Positions 31,260 through 42,052 of a DNA stretch of 64,000 bases are shown here, in pieces. The DNA lies in contig NZ_VSJJ01000009.1 in NCBI RefSeq assembly GCF_008369405.1, positions 1 through 64,000 on the forward strand. The letters run 5' to 3'. Every line of letters begins with the position of its first letter. Position 1 is the first letter of the stretch. A model generated the notes under the pieces. That model did no database searches. It was not told the origin of the DNA and saw only the letters and a program-made list of their open reading frames with translations. This stretch comes from Streptococcus cristatus (GTDB lineage Bacteria > Bacillota > Bacilli > Lactobacillales > Streptococcaceae). Both the position numbers and the translations under genes were made by a program.

Positions 31260-31799
31260 CTAATCCCTCTTGAAAGCGTCGCCTTGGCGATTTTTCCAGA
31301 TTTTCTGACCAAGCTGAAATGCCCGCCAAGCCAGATAACCACCCAAAGTATTGGTCCATAGATCATCAATCTCAAAGACTCGATTGGCGTTGATAAGAAG
31401 GTCCAGCAGAATCTGAGTCATTTCGATGGACAAGCTCATCCCAAAACTCAGCCAGACAACTCTCTTGGTACTCCGCAGCTTTGGAAAGAGCCAAAGCAAT
31501 TGAAAAATCAATGGCGATAGCAAAAAGATATTGGCCAAATTTTGGACAAAAACCTTGACCAGCTGGATCCAAGAAGTAATTTCACCAATATTGACAAAGG
31601 AGTTAAAAGGAACCAATAGAACTACTACTCGGCCAAAGTACTGGATTCCCGGCGTCTCCATTCCTGGCTCTGGCATTTGTGGCAGGAAGCACATGAGGCA
31701 GAGCATCAAGAAATAGAACCCACACCCTCCTATAAGCAATTTCCGTCCCTTAGCAGTCAGCTCACCGTCTGAAGTAAGATAATTTTTAAGGCTGAACAT
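31260..31799 (-). CDS. VanZ-like family membrane protein
   Basis: Polytopic protein with four or five hydrophobic segments and the VanZ-type end [11 protein letters not shown](L)LL-(N)[18 protein letters not shown]. Named after VanZ of teicoplanin resistance, but most homologues have no known role. The ATG at 31799 overlaps the rlmN end by 14 bp and has only a weak binding site; a GTG at 31826 would add 9 residues. Third gene of the yutD-rlmN-vanZ transcript. Confidence 0.82.
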   Translation of the reverse strand: MFSLKNYLTSDGELTAKGRKLLIGGCGFYFLMLCLMCFLPQMPEPGMETPGIQYFGRVVVLLVPFNSFVNIGEITSWIQLVKVFVQNLANIFLLSPLIFQLLWLFPKLRSTKRVVWLSFGMSLSIEMTQILLDLLINANRVFEIDDLWTNTLGGYLAWRAFQLGQKIWKNRQGDAFKRD

Positions 31800-32874
31800 T
31801 TTCAACAAGTGCTTTCTCACGGTCACGCTTCATAGTATTGGAACGCAACTGACCACAGGCTGCATCAATATCCGTACCATGTTCCTGACGAACTACACAG
31901 TTGACTCCGTTTTTCTTGAGGGTGTCATAGAAGGCCATCACGCGCTCCTTAGGACTACGGGTATATTGATCGTGCTCACTGACTGGGTTGTATGGAATGA
32001 GATTGACATAAGACAATTTCTTGATATTTTTCAGCAATTCTGCCAGTTCCTTGGCCTGCTCTACACCGTCATTAACTTCATTGAGCATGATGTACTCAAA
32101 AGTTACCCGACGGTTCGTCGTCTCGATATAATATTCAATAGCCGCAAAGAGCTTCTCAATCGGAAAGGCACGGTTGATTTTCATGATACTAGAACGCAGT
32201 TCATTGTTGGGCGCGTGTAGTGAAACGGCTAGATTGACCTGCACGCCTTCATTGGCGAAGTCACGGATCTTATGAGCCAGCCCTGAAGTCGAAACGGTGA
32301 TATGGCGGGCACCGATGGCCAGACCCTTATCATCATTGACCGTCCGTACAAACTTCAGTACATTCTTATAGTTATCGAAAGGCTCACCGATTCCCATAAC
32401 CACGATGTGGCTGACCCGCTCATCCTGACCACGCTCGTCAAAATACTTCTGAACCAGCATAATCTGCGCAACAATCTCACCGTTATTAAGGTCGCGTTGC
32501 TTTTTAATCAAGCCAGAAGCACAGAAAGTACAGCCGATATTGCAGCCAACTTGGGTAGTTACACAGACAGAAAGTCCATAGTGCTGGCGCATGAGTACCG
32601 TCTCAATCAGCATACCATCTGGCAACTCAAAAAGGTACTTGACCGTACCGTCAGCAGACTCTTGAACAATACGCTGTTTAAGCGGATTGACAACAAACTG
32701 ATCACTGAGCTTAGCAATCAAGTCCTTGGACAGATTGGTCATTTCCTCAAATGACTGGACACGCTTGCGATAGAGCCACTCCCAAATCTGGGTAGCACGG
32801 AATTTCTTTTCTCCCTGAGCTTCCGCCCATTCAATCATTTCTTCTCTCGTTAAGCTATAAATCGATGGTTTCAT
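31786..32874 (-). CDS. rlmN: Dual-specificity RNA methyltransferase RlmN
   Basis: Radical SAM enzyme making m2A in 23S rRNA (A2503) and some tRNAs, 362 aa. The cluster motif CNIGCTFC is followed by [11 protein letters not shown]; a C-terminal catalytic Cys lies in IDAACGQL. Standard N-terminal helical domain ([15 protein letters not shown]). Not Cfr, judged from RlmN-like motifs and context. AGGAG precedes the ATG, 9 bp after yutD. Confidence 0.96.
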   Translation of the reverse strand: MKPSIYSLTREEMIEWAEAQGEKKFRATQIWEWLYRKRVQSFEEMTNLSKDLIAKLSDQFVVNPLKQRIVQESADGTVKYLFELPDGMLIETVLMRQHYGLSVCVTTQVGCNIGCTFCASGLIKKQRDLNNGEIVAQIMLVQKYFDERGQDERVSHIVVMGIGEPFDNYKNVLKFVRTVNDDKGLAIGARHITVSTSGLAHKIRDFANEGVQVNLAVSLHAPNNELRSSIMKINRAFPIEKLFAAIEYYIETTNRRVTFEYIMLNEVNDGVEQAKELAELLKNIKKLSYVNLIPYNPVSEHDQYTRSPKERVMAFYDTLKKNGVNCVVRQEHGTDIDAACGQLRSNTMKRDREKALVENVQP

Positions 32875-32883
32875 GTTTCTCCT

Positions 32884-33447
32884 TTATTTCTGACGAATGA
32901 CAAAATGGCGCTGCGATTGGCTAGATGCCGCTTGCTTTGCCTGTTTGCCTTGTTTCTGTTGCTTGTTCTTGTTTGCCTTTGGACGATTTTTTTTCTGCTC
33001 ATCCTTGGTTGTTTTAGAGCTACGTTCCCTAGAAATTTCTGGATGTTTTTTGCTGTCCGATTTTCTCTTATGATGGGATTTTTTGTCAAAGGCAGCCCGT
33101 CTTGGCTGAGCATTTTCCAAAACAAAATAGGCACAGCCGTAATTACAATACTCCAGCAGATAGTCTTGCAAACGGCTGATTTTCTCTGCATTTTCCTTGG
33201 CTTTCTCATCCCGATAAAAACCACGCAATCGCAACTGTTCATTGCCCCAGTCGCCAACAATATAGTCAAACTTGTTCAGAATTTCTGAAAAGCGTTGGTG
33301 AAAGGCCGTCAAGTCAAAGGCCTCTTTATAATTCTCCACCAATTCAAACTCAAATTTTTCTGCAATTATCTTGCTGCCCATTTGCTTAAATTCTGGGCCA
33401 GGGAATTTATTGTAATTATACAACTCAGGTGAAATCTCTTTACGCAT
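32884..33447 (-). CDS. yutD: YutD-like protein (DUF1027)
   Basis: 187 aa. The conserved N-terminal domain (about residues 1-105) has DYIVGDWGNEQLRLRGFY and CNYGCAYFVLENAQPRR; the tail from about 115 is low-complexity K/Q/N/S-rich basic sequence, which may bind RNA. Function unknown. Adjacent to rlmN, as in other lactic acid bacteria. AAAGGAT precedes the ATG. Confidence 0.85.
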   Translation of the reverse strand: MRKEISPELYNYNKFPGPEFKQMGSKIIAEKFEFELVENYKEAFDLTAFHQRFSEILNKFDYIVGDWGNEQLRLRGFYRDEKAKENAEKISRLQDYLLEYCNYGCAYFVLENAQPRRAAFDKKSHHKRKSDSKKHPEISRERSSKTTKDEQKKNRPKANKNKQQKQGKQAKQAASSQSQRHFVIRQK

Positions 33448-33615
33448 ACCTATCCTTTGTCATTCATCTATCTTACTTCATATTATTTTATCACAAAACA
33501 AGGGGAATTTATATTTTTTCAGAAGAAAAAGATCTTTCTGTAAAAAGTCAGACGATTTAATAAAAACTGCTAATCATTTAGCAAAGAATAAATCCTTGGT
33601 TCAGCTCTAAAAGTT

Positions 33616-33642
33616 AAAAATCTTAGCCGAAACTAAGATTTT
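33616..33642 (-). terminator. Terminator overlapping the sepM stop codon
   Basis: AAAAATCTTAG pairs with CTAAGATTTTTT around CCGAAA. The last codons and TAG stop of the upstream protease gene lie in the 5' arm of the stem on the minus strand, with T-rich sequence after it. Confidence 0.7.
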
Positions 33643-34730
33643 TTAGTTTTTTCTAAATAATCAATCGCGTCCTGAAGAGTCTTGACCGGCACGATTTTCA
33701 TATCCGTTTTGATTTCCTTGGCTGCTTCAAGCGCCGCTTCATAGTTGGTCTTTGCTTCGGGATTAGCCTTTTTTTCCTCCTCACTGACAGGATTGTCTGG
33801 GGCAAAGAAGATTGTCGCTCCGATCTTGGCAGCAGAGACGACTTTTTTGTCAATCCCACCAATATCACCGACCTTACCTTCTCTGTCAATGCTGCCCGTT
33901 CCCGCAATCACGCGGCCGTCTCGCAAGTCAGGATTGGCCAGCTGAGTATAGATGGCTAGGCTAAACATGAGGCCAGCACTAGGACCACCGATACCTTCTG
34001 TCGAAAATTCAATCGGAACACTACTATTAACTTCCGTGCGGTCAATCAAACTAATACCAATTCCATTTTTGCCATTTTCCAGCTTGATGATTTTCCCTGT
34101 CGCTGTCTTAGTTTCTCCATCTTCCTCGTAGGTCACCTTGACACTATCACCCAAGGCCTGAGAATTCACATATTTGACCAAATCTTCTGAGCTTTCAAAG
34201 GTTTTGTCATTGACTCCCGTCACCGTATCCGCAATATTCAGAATCCCTTTAAAGGTCGAATCCTGAGCTACTTTCAGAACATAGACACCCAGATAGTTCA
34301 TCTTGATGTCTTTTCCTGCGGTCTTGAGACCTTGGTATTTGGCCATATTCTGGGACGTTTCCATATAAAATTGGTTAATGCGCATATACTCAGTATCACT
34401 CGAGCCACCCGTCATATCCTGAGCTGAATAAACATCCGTAAAAGGCGTCAGCCAAGCGTAGACCAGATGAGCAAAGGTCGCATGCTGGATCCCAACAGTT
34501 ACAAAATTGTAGGAACCTGGTGCCTGATCTTCTTTTCCATCCACAGTCAGAACCTTCCGAATGTCTTCTGCGCCTCCAGGCACCTCAATATAGTAAGGCA
34601 GGGGAATAATGAAAGAGAAAAGGAAGAGCACAAGCACGATAATAGAGGCTAGCCCAGCACAACCAACTACTTTTAAACCACGTTTATTTTCCTTCGTCAT
34701 CGTTTTCGAATTCGTCATGTCATTATTCAT
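33633..34730 (-). CDS. sepM: SepM/YlbL-like PDZ-Lon membrane protease
   Basis: 365 aa: cytoplasmic N terminus, one membrane segment (about 20-44), PDZ domain (about 145-220) and a Lon-type Ser-Lys protease domain with S251 in IGGPSAGL and K296 in GGIDKKVV. In S. mutans SepM trims the competence signal peptide outside the cell. Whether this copy processes a signal is inference. ATG overlaps the coaD stop by 8 nt; a second ATG 4 codons later is possible. Confidence 0.9.
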   Translation of the reverse strand: MNNDMTNSKTMTKENKRGLKVVGCAGLASIIVLVLFLFSFIIPLPYYIEVPGGAEDIRKVLTVDGKEDQAPGSYNFVTVGIQHATFAHLVYAWLTPFTDVYSAQDMTGGSSDTEYMRINQFYMETSQNMAKYQGLKTAGKDIKMNYLGVYVLKVAQDSTFKGILNIADTVTGVNDKTFESSEDLVKYVNSQALGDSVKVTYEEDGETKTATGKIIKLENGKNGIGISLIDRTEVNSSVPIEFSTEGIGGPSAGLMFSLAIYTQLANPDLRDGRVIAGTGSIDREGKVGDIGGIDKKVVSAAKIGATIFFAPDNPVSEEEKKANPEAKTNYEAALEAAKEIKTDMKIVPVKTLQDAIDYLEKTKKS

Positions 34731-35208
34731 CTTTTTTCTCTAACTCCTCAATCACACTCGCTGGTACATAGGCAGAAAGATCCTGCTGAAAAGCAATCAA
34801 TTCCCGCATCGCTGAAGAACTGATGTATCGGTAGGCCGGCTGACTCAGCAAAAAAACGGTCTCCAAGTCAGGTGCCAATTCCTTATTGAAAAAATGCAGG
34901 CCAGCTTCATAGTCCAAGTCCTGACCGTTACGTAGGCCGCGGACAAGAGCAGTCACACCCAGCCTTTTTGCTACATCAACCGCCAATTCATCATGCGAAG
35001 TGATGACTTCCACATTTTCCAAATGCGCTAAAGCCGCTAGAACCATTCTTTTTTTCGCATGGATGCTAAAAAATCCTTCTTTGTGAGGATTGTAGAAAAT
35101 GCCCACATACAAGCGATCAAACAACCGACTGGCACGCTCAATCAAATCCACATGTCCATTGGTAATAGGATCAAATGACCCTGTAAAGAGTCCAATTTTA
35201 TCTGACAT
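34723..35208 (-). CDS. coaD: Phosphopantetheine adenylyltransferase
   Basis: Penultimate CoA synthesis step, 161 aa. [18 protein letters not shown] carries the TxGH nucleotidyltransferase motif, with [15 protein letters not shown] and [12 protein letters not shown]. Standard length. Overlaps rsmD by 11 bp, the common rsmD-coaD-ylbL order. Confidence 0.97.
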   Translation of the reverse strand: MSDKIGLFTGSFDPITNGHVDLIERASRLFDRLYVGIFYNPHKEGFFSIHAKKRMVLAALAHLENVEVITSHDELAVDVAKRLGVTALVRGLRNGQDLDYEAGLHFFNKELAPDLETVFLLSQPAYRYISSSAMRELIAFQQDLSAYVPASVIEELEKKDE

Positions 35209-35737
35209 AGACCGTCACCTTTGAAATTCCATATATCTTTTGCTTCCAGATACCCAAGTCTGCGATTTCTTCTGGCAAATCAACCGACTTGTCCGTCTCG
35301 CACACAACCATAATATCCTCGCTCAAGAGCTTGCGCTCCGCCATTTTTTCAATATCCGCGATAATCTGCTCCTTGGCATAGGGCGGATCCAGCAGAACCA
35401 GATCAAACTGGCCGGTCAAATGCTCCAAGGCTCGACTCGACTCCATCTTGAGTAGTTCAAAGCGCGCTGCTTCCTTGGTCATGGCAATATTTTCCGCCAC
35501 GATAGCTTGTGCCCGCCGATCTTTTTCAACCAAAACAGCGGAATCCATGCCACGAGATACCGCCTCAATCCCCAGACTACCGCTACCTGCATAGAGATCC
35601 AGCGCCCGGCCTCCATCAAAATATGGCCCAATCATATTAAAAATAGCGCCCTTGACCTTATCTGTCGTAGGTCGCGTTGTCTTACCGTCTAATGTCTTGA
35701 GGGGTCTGCCCCCGTACTTTCCTGAAACAACTCTCAT
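35198..35737 (-). CDS. rsmD: 16S rRNA (guanine966-N2)-methyltransferase
   Basis: SAM-dependent methyltransferase, 179 aa from [13 protein letters not shown] motif [14 protein letters not shown] and catalytic DPPYAKEQI are intact. The start at 35737 matches the family N terminus; there is no Shine-Dalgarno sequence and an extended -10 ends 7 nt before the ATG, so the mRNA may be leaderless. A frame three codons longer begins at 35746. Confidence 0.93.
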   Translation of the reverse strand: MRVVSGKYGGRPLKTLDGKTTRPTTDKVKGAIFNMIGPYFDGGRALDLYAGSGSLGIEAVSRGMDSAVLVEKDRRAQAIVAENIAMTKEAARFELLKMESSRALEHLTGQFDLVLLDPPYAKEQIIADIEKMAERKLLSEDIMVVCETDKSVDLPEEIADLGIWKQKIYGISKVTVYVR

Positions 35738-35744
35738 AAAAAAC

Positions 35745-35753
35745 ATTATAACA
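35745..35753 (-). promoter_or_regulatory. Extended -10 promoter of rsmD
   Basis: TGTTATAAT on the minus strand, with TATAAT at 35745-35750. The expected start site 6-8 nt downstream falls at or one base before the rsmD ATG (35737). Confidence 0.55.
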
Positions 35754-35805
35754 AAAATATTGAAAAGCTGATAGTAATTGCTAAGGCTGGACTTTATTCT
35801 CTAGC

Positions 35806-35833
35806 AAAAAACGGAAACAAGGCTATTTCCGTT
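35806..35833 (-). terminator. Terminator overlapping the yidD stop codon
   Basis: AACGGAAA pairs with TTTCCGTT around an 8-nt loop, followed on the minus strand by TTTTT. The yidD TAG lies in the loop side of the stem. Confidence 0.75.
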
Positions 35834-36083
35834 CGAAGTCTGTTTTAGAGTCATTCCGCCGAAGACTAAAATGGTCTGGCACTGGATCATCCCCTTCCTC
35901 GGACCAGGGATGGCAGCGACCAATTCTGGCCAAGCCCATCAGCACTCCCTTGGCTCCGTGTTTTTCAATGGCTTCAATCATGTAATTGGAACAGGTCGGC
36001 TGAAAACGGCAGGAAGGCGGAAAGGCAGGGGAAATAAAGCGCTGGTAGAAACGAACCGGCGCTATCAATAGTTTCTTAATCAT
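35823..36083 (-). CDS. yidD: Membrane protein insertion efficiency factor YidD
   Basis: 86-aa protein with the conserved core [38 protein letters not shown] and [17 protein letters not shown]. It assists YidC-dependent membrane insertion in other bacteria. Four-base overlap with the rluB stop region. Last gene of the murI-to-yidD string. Confidence 0.94.
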   Translation of the reverse strand: MIKKLLIAPVRFYQRFISPAFPPSCRFQPTCSNYMIEAIEKHGAKGVLMGLARIGRCHPWSEEGDDPVPDHFSLRRNDSKTDFERK

Positions 36084-36811
36084 TTTTTCTTAGTTTTGGT
36101 CACAGCCAAGTTATGCAACTGGCTGACTTCTTTTTTACTCAATCGACGTGCCTCACCCGGCTTGAGGCCAGTCAAATCCAAATGTCCAAACTGAGTCCGT
36201 GAAAGCTTGTCCACTGGCAGCCCCACCGCTTCAAACATCTTCTTGACCTGATGGTTACGTCCTTCGTGAATGGTCAACTGAACAACCGAGCGATTCTTCA
36301 CTGGATCGACCTTGAGAATCTCATAGACAGCTGGCTTGGTTTTCTTGCCCTCTATGACCAGACCGCGAGTCAGCGGACGCAGAACTTCCTTATTGGCCAC
36401 ACCCTTGACACGCGCCACATAGACCTTGTCAATTTCATTTCGCGGGTGAATCATTTCATCCGTGAAATCACCGTCGTTGGTCAAAATCAAGGCGCCAGAA
36501 GTATCCCAGTCTAGTCGGCCAACGGGATAAATCCGCTCCTTGACCTGCGGCAGTAAATCAACGACTGTTTTGCGCCCCTTGTCGTCTGTCACACTGGAAA
36601 TCACCCCGCGCGGTTTATTGAGCAGGTAGTAGACCTTTTCTTCATTGTAGATAGGCTGGCCTTCTACTTCTACTCGGTCGCCCGACTTTATGGTAGTCGC
36701 TAGCTCACGCACCACCTGACCATTTACGGTCACTAGCCCCTGCTTGATCAGCTCCTCAGCCTTTCTACGGCTGGCAATTCCCGCATGGGCAATGTATTTA
36801 TTGATTCTCAT
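36080..36811 (-). CDS. rluB: Ribosomal large subunit pseudouridine synthase B
   Basis: S4 domain ([22 protein letters not shown]) plus pseudouridine synthase domain with [17 protein letters not shown]; 243 aa. RluB modifies U2605 of 23S rRNA. Start at 36811 chosen because GAAAGGA precedes it by 8 nt; the open frame runs 114 nt further upstream but without family similarity. It follows scpB by 133 bp, the usual order. Confidence 0.92.
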   Translation of the reverse strand: MRINKYIAHAGIASRRKAEELIKQGLVTVNGQVVRELATTIKSGDRVEVEGQPIYNEEKVYYLLNKPRGVISSVTDDKGRKTVVDLLPQVKERIYPVGRLDWDTSGALILTNDGDFTDEMIHPRNEIDKVYVARVKGVANKEVLRPLTRGLVIEGKKTKPAVYEILKVDPVKNRSVVQLTIHEGRNHQVKKMFEAVGLPVDKLSRTQFGHLDLTGLKPGEARRLSKKEVSQLHNLAVTKTKKK

Positions 36812-36944
36812 CGATATTGTCCTTTCACAAGATACAAAGACCATTTTCACAACTTTAACAGCTGGTAAAATGGTAAATAGGGGAAGCAGTGCCTCCCTCA
36901 AAGATTGGAACCGTTCAGAAAACATCCCTTATAGGATGAACTTG

Positions 36945-37490
36945 TCACTCTCCGAAAAGTTGACTTTCCTCAGCAATGAGCTCCGCTTCGTCCACAATCG
37001 GCAATTCGTCCAAATGGTTGATGCCCATATAGTCCAGAAAATAATCCGTCGTCACATAGAGATTAGGGCGTCCGATGACTTCCTTCTTGCCATCTTCCCG
37101 AATCAGCTCAAAGGCTAGTAACTTCGAAATCGCCCCGCTGGAATTGACCCCGCGAATATCATCAATCTCCACCCTTGTTATGGGTTGCTTGTAAGCAATG
37201 ATCGACAAGGTTTCCAGTGCAGCTCGGGATAAGCTCTGGTTAATCGGTGCCCGCGAATATTCTCGTAAAATCTCAGCAAATTCAGGCTTGGTGACCAACT
37301 TATAAGTCTTTGACGTTTCCAGCAAGGTCAAGCTGGAGTCAGGATTTGCCTGATAGTTCTCCGCCAACTTTTCCAAACTCTGGATGACACCAGTCGGCGG
37401 CAAGGAGAGGATTTCTGATAGCTGATGAACTTTCAGACCGTCTTCACCCGCCACAAAAAGCAGGGCTTCAATCTCTGCTAATTTACTCAT
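36945..37490 (-). CDS. scpB: Segregation and condensation protein B
   Basis: Winged-helix kleisin-associated subunit of the SMC complex, 181 aa. Conserved [41 protein letters not shown] and [17 protein letters not shown]. Overlaps scpA by 8 bp. Acts with Smc in chromosome organisation. Confidence 0.96.
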   Translation of the reverse strand: MSKLAEIEALLFVAGEDGLKVHQLSEILSLPPTGVIQSLEKLAENYQANPDSSLTLLETSKTYKLVTKPEFAEILREYSRAPINQSLSRAALETLSIIAYKQPITRVEIDDIRGVNSSGAISKLLAFELIREDGKKEVIGRPNLYVTTDYFLDYMGINHLDELPIVDEAELIAEESQLFGE

Positions 37491-38193
37491 TCTTTCTTCC
37501 TACCAAATAAATATTTCCAAAGTTTTCCTCCTGAATGACCTGCACCTCCTGCACCTTGACTAACTCCAAGGTTGCTAAAAAGAGTGTAATCACTTCATTC
37601 ATGTCTTTGGTTTCTGCAAAAATATCTTGCAGGGCAAGACGTTTGTGAGCCTGACAGCGCTGACGCACCACTTCCATCATGTCCTCGATCTTGTACTCAT
37701 CTCGCACAATGGTCGTATGACTCTTGGAAAACTCCTCCTGCTTCTTGGTCATCACCTTGGAAAAAGCCAAAAAGAGATCAACAGCTGTCTTGTCATGCAA
37801 GAGCTCAGCATCTTCATAGACCAGCTCCAGCTTGGGCTTGGAGTAGTAAAGAGCACGGTCCTCATGCTGGAGGGACATTTTCTGGCCTAGCAGCTTGAAC
37901 TTCCGATATTCCTCAATCTGACTCAACAAATCCTGCTCCAGATCGTCCTCCAAATCCACCTGATCCACCACCTTGGGCAAGAGCTTGCGGCTCTTGATCA
38001 GCATGAGCTGGCTGGCCATGACCATGTATTCTCCCGTCACTTCCAGCCGCATGGCCTGCAAAGTAGACACATAAGCCAGGTATTGCTCGATAACCTCGGT
38101 AATAGGCACATCGTAAATATCCATCTGATACTTGGATACGAGATGCAGCAACAAGTCTAGCGGCCCCTCAAAATCTTTTAACTTGATATCCAT
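37483..38193 (-). CDS. scpA: Segregation and condensation protein A
   Basis: Kleisin subunit bridging the Smc heads, 236 aa. N-terminal [24 protein letters not shown] is the hallmark; the C-terminal winged helix has [24 protein letters not shown]. Overlaps scpB and starts 2 bp after the XerD-like gene. Confidence 0.96.
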   Translation of the reverse strand: MDIKLKDFEGPLDLLLHLVSKYQMDIYDVPITEVIEQYLAYVSTLQAMRLEVTGEYMVMASQLMLIKSRKLLPKVVDQVDLEDDLEQDLLSQIEEYRKFKLLGQKMSLQHEDRALYYSKPKLELVYEDAELLHDKTAVDLFLAFSKVMTKKQEEFSKSHTTIVRDEYKIEDMMEVVRQRCQAHKRLALQDIFAETKDMNEVITLFLATLELVKVQEVQVIQEENFGNIYLVGRKNE

Positions 38194-38195
38194 TC

Positions 38196-38927
38196 TTATC
38201 TGTATTTTTCTAATGTAATGACTGTCTTCAAGCCCAGATCACGAGCGATGTCGTAGATACCAACACCCTTTTCCCGCTGGCGCAGGATAAATTGCTCCCG
38301 CAGGCTTTGGGCTGACAAGCTGGCCTGCCCCTGCTCAATCAAGAAAGCCTCCAGTTGGCGAAAGCCCCATTGGCGCGAATAGGACTTGCCATTCTTTTCA
38401 AATAAATAAGTCCCTGACAAATAAGCGCCCAACTCACTCGTCAGACTTTCAGGAATCTTAATAATCCGCTTCTGCCCAGCCTTCTCGATCCGCAAAACCT
38501 GAAAATCAAGATTGACATCTTCAACCTTGACCTGCAGGATTTCACTTGGCAAAAGACCCATTTCCAAAATCAGGAGCGCTATCAGCCGGCCTTGTGGTAC
38601 CGCAGAAGTTTCCCAAAAGGCTGACAAGTCCATCAGCTCGCTTTCCAGTTCCTTAGAAATAGCGACCTTGGGCAGGGTCAAGCGGTGAAATTCCCCAATC
38701 AACTTGTTCTCATAAAGATAGTAGAGAAATTGATTGACCGCTGAGAGCTTCCGCTTCTGAACAGCCACCTTGAAATCCTTGATAGAGGCTTGATAAATAC
38801 GCAAATTGGTCTCCGTCACCTTGCTATGGATTTCATTGACAAATTGCTCCAGGTCGTAGGAATAGGCTAATTTTGAATTTTCTGAGATATTTTTTTGTTC
38901 TAAAAAAGGGGTGATTTGTTCTTTCAT
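38196..38927 (-). CDS. XerD-like tyrosine recombinase homologue, catalytically degenerate
   Basis: 243 aa with core-binding and catalytic-fold segments of the phage integrase family. The nucleophile Tyr is kept (Y242, TLEKYR), but the first Arg is missing (MGLLPSEIL instead of GLRxSE), HxLR reads QSLR at 207-210, and LGH reads LGL. Streptococci resolve dimers with XerS, so this protein is probably not a recombinase. Overlaps cbpB by 4 bp. Confidence 0.88.
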   Translation of the reverse strand: MKEQITPFLEQKNISENSKLAYSYDLEQFVNEIHSKVTETNLRIYQASIKDFKVAVQKRKLSAVNQFLYYLYENKLIGEFHRLTLPKVAISKELESELMDLSAFWETSAVPQGRLIALLILEMGLLPSEILQVKVEDVNLDFQVLRIEKAGQKRIIKIPESLTSELGAYLSGTYLFEKNGKSYSRQWGFRQLEAFLIEQGQASLSAQSLREQFILRQREKGVGIYDIARDLGLKTVITLEKYR

Positions 38928-39385
38928 TTTTTGGAAATCTCATACTGACTCGTGAAGGTATGCATCAACGAGTTAACAGCTTTTAAAATCGACTTTCTAG
39001 TAATGATACCATAAAAATGTTGTTTTTTATCCACAACAGGCAGGAAAGACTCATCCACCAGTTTGTGCAAAACGTCCGCAATCTGGTAATCTGGCTCGAC
39101 CGTCAGACCATCCTTTCGTGTCATGTGGACAATATCCATCGACATAAACTCTTCCTCTGCCAGCTCATGCTTCATCCGATAGGCCATGATGTCCGTCAGA
39201 GAAATGGTGCCAACGAATTTTTTCTCCGCAGTCACCACTGGAATGCGCGAATAGGTCATCTGGCTCAGCAAGAGAATGGCATGATCCACATTGTGCGTGT
39301 CAATCATGACCGCCAGATTCTCCCCCGGCGTCAAAAAAGTGTCTTCCAAATCCAGAAGGTATTCTTCAAACTCCTTAGCAATCAT
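38924..39385 (-). CDS. cbpB: CBS-pair protein, c-di-AMP binding protein CbpB-like
   Basis: 153 aa made of two CBS domains (about residues 20-75 and 85-145) and no other domain. Streptococcal and listerial CbpB binds c-di-AMP and, when free, can stimulate the stringent response enzyme. The assignment rests on length, domain content and its position between yfcE and the xerD-like gene. Confidence 0.85.
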   Translation of the reverse strand: MIAKEFEEYLLDLEDTFLTPGENLAVMIDTHNVDHAILLLSQMTYSRIPVVTAEKKFVGTISLTDIMAYRMKHELAEEEFMSMDIVHMTRKDGLTVEPDYQIADVLHKLVDESFLPVVDKKQHFYGIITRKSILKAVNSLMHTFTSQYEISKK

Positions 39386-39903
39386 CGGGCTAACTCCTTG
39401 GACAAGCTTGGATAGAGCTCATGATTTCGCGTATAAAAATCAATCTTAAAGAGGTCATTATCAATCTCTACCTTAGCGTAGAGGCGTTCGTTGATTGAGC
39501 CACGAGGTTGGCTAACGGAGCCTGGATTGAGAAAGAGAGTTTTCCCTTGCATCCAAGCATCTGGAACATGTAAATGCCCATAAAGACAGATATCTGCCCC
39601 TACTTCCTGAGCCCAGAGATCCAGCTTTTGGAAACTAAAGTTGATATTGAAAAGATGCCCGTGTGTCTGGACAATGATGGTCCCATCCAAATCTGTCACC
39701 AGTCGCTCTGGATAGCCAGGATAAAAGTCCATATTGCCTGCCACGACATGAATCCCTTTCCAGACTTCATCCTCAAAAGGCAACTCTGAGTCCCCGTCGT
39801 GAAAAATAGCATCTACTTTTCCTAAATAACGATTTTTAATCTCTTCGACAATGGCACGATCCCCATGGGAATCACTCATCACTATGATTGTTTGCTTTGC
39901 CAT
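39382..39903 (-). CDS. YfcE/MJ0936-type metallophosphoesterase
   Basis: 173 aa with the full metal-binding set: SDSHGD, FHDGDSE, GNMDF, THGHLF and GHLHVPD. Family members are Mn-dependent phosphodiesterases with unclear natural substrates. Its start overlaps rdgB by 22 bp and its end overlaps cbpB by 4 bp. Confidence 0.9.
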   Translation of the reverse strand: MAKQTIIVMSDSHGDRAIVEEIKNRYLGKVDAIFHDGDSELPFEDEVWKGIHVVAGNMDFYPGYPERLVTDLDGTIIVQTHGHLFNINFSFQKLDLWAQEVGADICLYGHLHVPDAWMQGKTLFLNPGSVSQPRGSINERLYAKVEIDNDLFKIDFYTRNHELYPSLSKELAR

Positions 39904-40856
39904 GCTGGAAATACCTCCACTAATTTTTGCACCGCTTGCGCACGATGAGACTGGGCATTTTTCTCTTCGATCGTCAGCTCAGCTGATGTTTTTCCTGTCT
40001 CTCCGACTAAGAACAAAGGATCATAGCCAAAACCATTTTCACCTTTGGGCTCATGGGCAATGTAGCCCGGCCAATCCGCTTCGACAACTAAGGACTCCTT
40101 ATCTGGACTAGCCACCACCAGAGTTGTGTGGAAATGAGCAGAGCGGTCTTTAATCTCAAAGACCATAGCCAATTCATGCAGAAGCTTGATATTATTTTCA
40201 GCATCCGTCGCACCAACACCAGCAAAGCGAGCCGACCAAACACCTGGCAGGCCGCCCAAAACATCCACCTGCAGACCTGAATCATCTGCCAACACCATTT
40301 TGCCAGTCAATTGACTAATCGTTTCAGCCTTGAGACGGGCATTTTCTTCAAAGGTCATGCCTGTTTCAGCCACTTCTGGCAAATCAGGATAGTCATTCAG
40401 ATTTTCTACCTCGTAGCCCAACTTCCCAAAAAGCTTACGAAACTCTGCTGTCTTACCCTCATTGCGAGTCGCAATCAAGAGGGTATCCTTGACATCTTTT
40501 GCTCCCAGAAAGGCTTGTAGATCCACGCCGGTTTGTGGCAGATGAACATAGAGCAATTGTCCTGCTTCAACCAAGAGGAGTGCTCCTTGTCGCTGCAACA
40601 ATTCTAACTTTCGGCCTGTTTCTTGATTTAAAATATCCAGCAAGAAGGTCAGAAAGCGAAAGGCTGATCCGTAGCGAATGACCGTGATATTTAAGGGCAG
40701 GCTTGACTCTTCTTCCGCCAAAACACTCTCTAAACGGTCTAAAATCTCAGAAGCTTCTGCAGGCACTCGCTCAAATTCACTGTAAGAGGCACTGTGTCCC
40801 CATTCAGCCACATACCAGTCAGAGGCATCTTTGTATTCATAAATGTTCTTTGTCAT
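39882..40856 (-). CDS. rdgB: XTP/dITP pyrophosphatase with N-terminal extension
   Basis: Removes non-canonical purine triphosphates (ITP, XTP). 324 aa: the RdgB/HAM1 domain begins near residue 128 with [18 protein letters not shown], followed by [24 protein letters not shown] and [11 protein letters not shown]. The N-terminal ~125 residues are a separate domain seen in streptococcal homologues, of unknown role. Overlaps murI by 4 bp. Confidence 0.93.
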   Translation of the reverse strand: MTKNIYEYKDASDWYVAEWGHSASYSEFERVPAEASEILDRLESVLAEEESSLPLNITVIRYGSAFRFLTFLLDILNQETGRKLELLQRQGALLLVEAGQLLYVHLPQTGVDLQAFLGAKDVKDTLLIATRNEGKTAEFRKLFGKLGYEVENLNDYPDLPEVAETGMTFEENARLKAETISQLTGKMVLADDSGLQVDVLGGLPGVWSARFAGVGATDAENNIKLLHELAMVFEIKDRSAHFHTTLVVASPDKESLVVEADWPGYIAHEPKGENGFGYDPLFLVGETGKTSAELTIEEKNAQSHRAQAVQKLVEVFPAWQSKQS

Positions 40857-41647
40857 AAGGTCACATGCTCCACATTGACTTTCAGATTCAGCCAGTTTTC
40901 TGCGATTTCCGCAAATCTCTTAGCACTGGCTGTAGTATAAAAACGATGGTTCAGTTCACGCTTCTCGCGACTGCGATTGATTTCGAAATAATTGAGCAGG
41001 ACAGAAATATCCCGTACACACTCAGCTCCGCTGTCAATCAGCTTAACGCTCGGCCCCATCATATTTTGAATAATCGGCCGAAGCAAAGGATAGTGGGTAC
41101 AGCCCAAGACAAGAGTATCCACCTTGCCCGCCAGAGGATGGAGAGTCTCATAGACCACCTTTTTGGTCAGGCTGGACTGGAGCTCATTTGATTCCACTAG
41201 CGGTACAAACTTAGGACAAGCCAAGCTCTGCACCTCCATCTCGGGAGATAGAGCCTCAATCTTTTTTCGGTAAATATCGGACTGAACCGTCATAGGAGTC
41301 CCGATGACCCCAATCTTGCCACCAGTCGTAGACTTGATGGCAGCGCTAGCTCCGGGCAAAATCACACCGAGGACAGGAATGTCTAACTTAGCTTTGACTT
41401 CCTCCCAAACAACAGCTGTAGCAGTATTGCAGGCAATAACAATCATCTTGACATCCTTGGTCAAGAGAAAGTTGACCAACTGCCAAGTATAGTCTCGAAT
41501 CTGCTCCGCCGGCCTAGGACCATATGGAGCCCGAGCCGAATCACCTATATAAACCACTTCCTCGTGGGGGAGTTGCCGCATCAATTCACGGACAACAGTC
41601 AGACCGCCCACCCCAGAGTCTAAAAATCCAATCGGTCGGTTATCCAT
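40853..41647 (-). CDS. murI: Glutamate racemase
   Basis: Supplies D-glutamate for peptidoglycan, 264 aa. The two catalytic cysteines are in [10 protein letters not shown] and [11 protein letters not shown]-terminal [17 protein letters not shown] is standard. First gene of the tightly packed murI-rdgB-yfcE-cbpB-xerD-like-scpA-scpB-rluB-yidD string. Confidence 0.97.
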   Translation of the reverse strand: MDNRPIGFLDSGVGGLTVVRELMRQLPHEEVVYIGDSARAPYGPRPAEQIRDYTWQLVNFLLTKDVKMIVIACNTATAVVWEEVKAKLDIPVLGVILPGASAAIKSTTGGKIGVIGTPMTVQSDIYRKKIEALSPEMEVQSLACPKFVPLVESNELQSSLTKKVVYETLHPLAGKVDTLVLGCTHYPLLRPIIQNMMGPSVKLIDSGAECVRDISVLLNYFEINRSREKRELNHRFYTTASAKRFAEIAENWLNLKVNVEHVTL

Positions 41648-41663
41648 ACAGTCTTCTTTCTAA

Positions 41664-41693
41664 AACAAGGGATTGGAAGCCTAGCCCAAATCC
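41664..41693 (-). terminator. Possible terminator between yneF and murI
   Basis: GGGATTT pairs with AATCCC around about 13 nt, followed on the minus strand by TTGTTTT. Stem is modest. Confidence 0.4.
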
Positions 41694-41746
41694 CCATTTT
41701 TTATATAGAAATCTCCATCTGCCACTAAAGGGCGGCTGAGAGAAGC

Positions 41747-41995
41747 TTATTTTTTGTTTTTATTTTTAGCAACTGCTGCTTTTTGTTGGTTGATAATTTG
41801 ACGGTAAACTTGTTGAACGCGTGCTTCACTTGGTTTTTGACCATTGGCACTGAGCAACATCCGCACTGCTTCTACATTGAGACGTGGATTTTCCGCAAAT
41901 TCTTTTTCGACTTGACGGCGAAGCAAGTACATACCCAGCAAAATCCCACCAAAGAAAGCCAGCATAATCAATAAAATTGCTAACAATGTATTCAT
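41747..41995 (-). CDS. yneF: YneF family protein (UPF0154)
   Basis: 82 aa: one N-terminal membrane segment (about 3-24, ending [13 protein letters not shown]) and a conserved cytoplasmic helix [32 protein letters not shown], with a Lys/Ala/Asn tail. Function unknown. Confidence 0.9.
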   Translation of the reverse strand: MNTLLAILLIMLAFFGGILLGMYLLRRQVEKEFAENPRLNVEAVRMLLSANGQKPSEARVQQVYRQIINQQKAAVAKNKNKK

Positions 41996-42052
41996 AATAA
42001 TCCGAACTCCTGTTTCATTTTTTACATTACTCTTTATTATACCAAATTATCT

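Noticed and set aside
31786..32874. cfr-type resistance gene
   Set aside because: The protein has RlmN-specific length, N-terminal domain and context; nothing indicates Cfr.
38196..38927. Integrase of a prophage or genomic island
   Set aside because: It lacks key catalytic residues and sits in a conserved housekeeping operon with no phage genes or att repeats.
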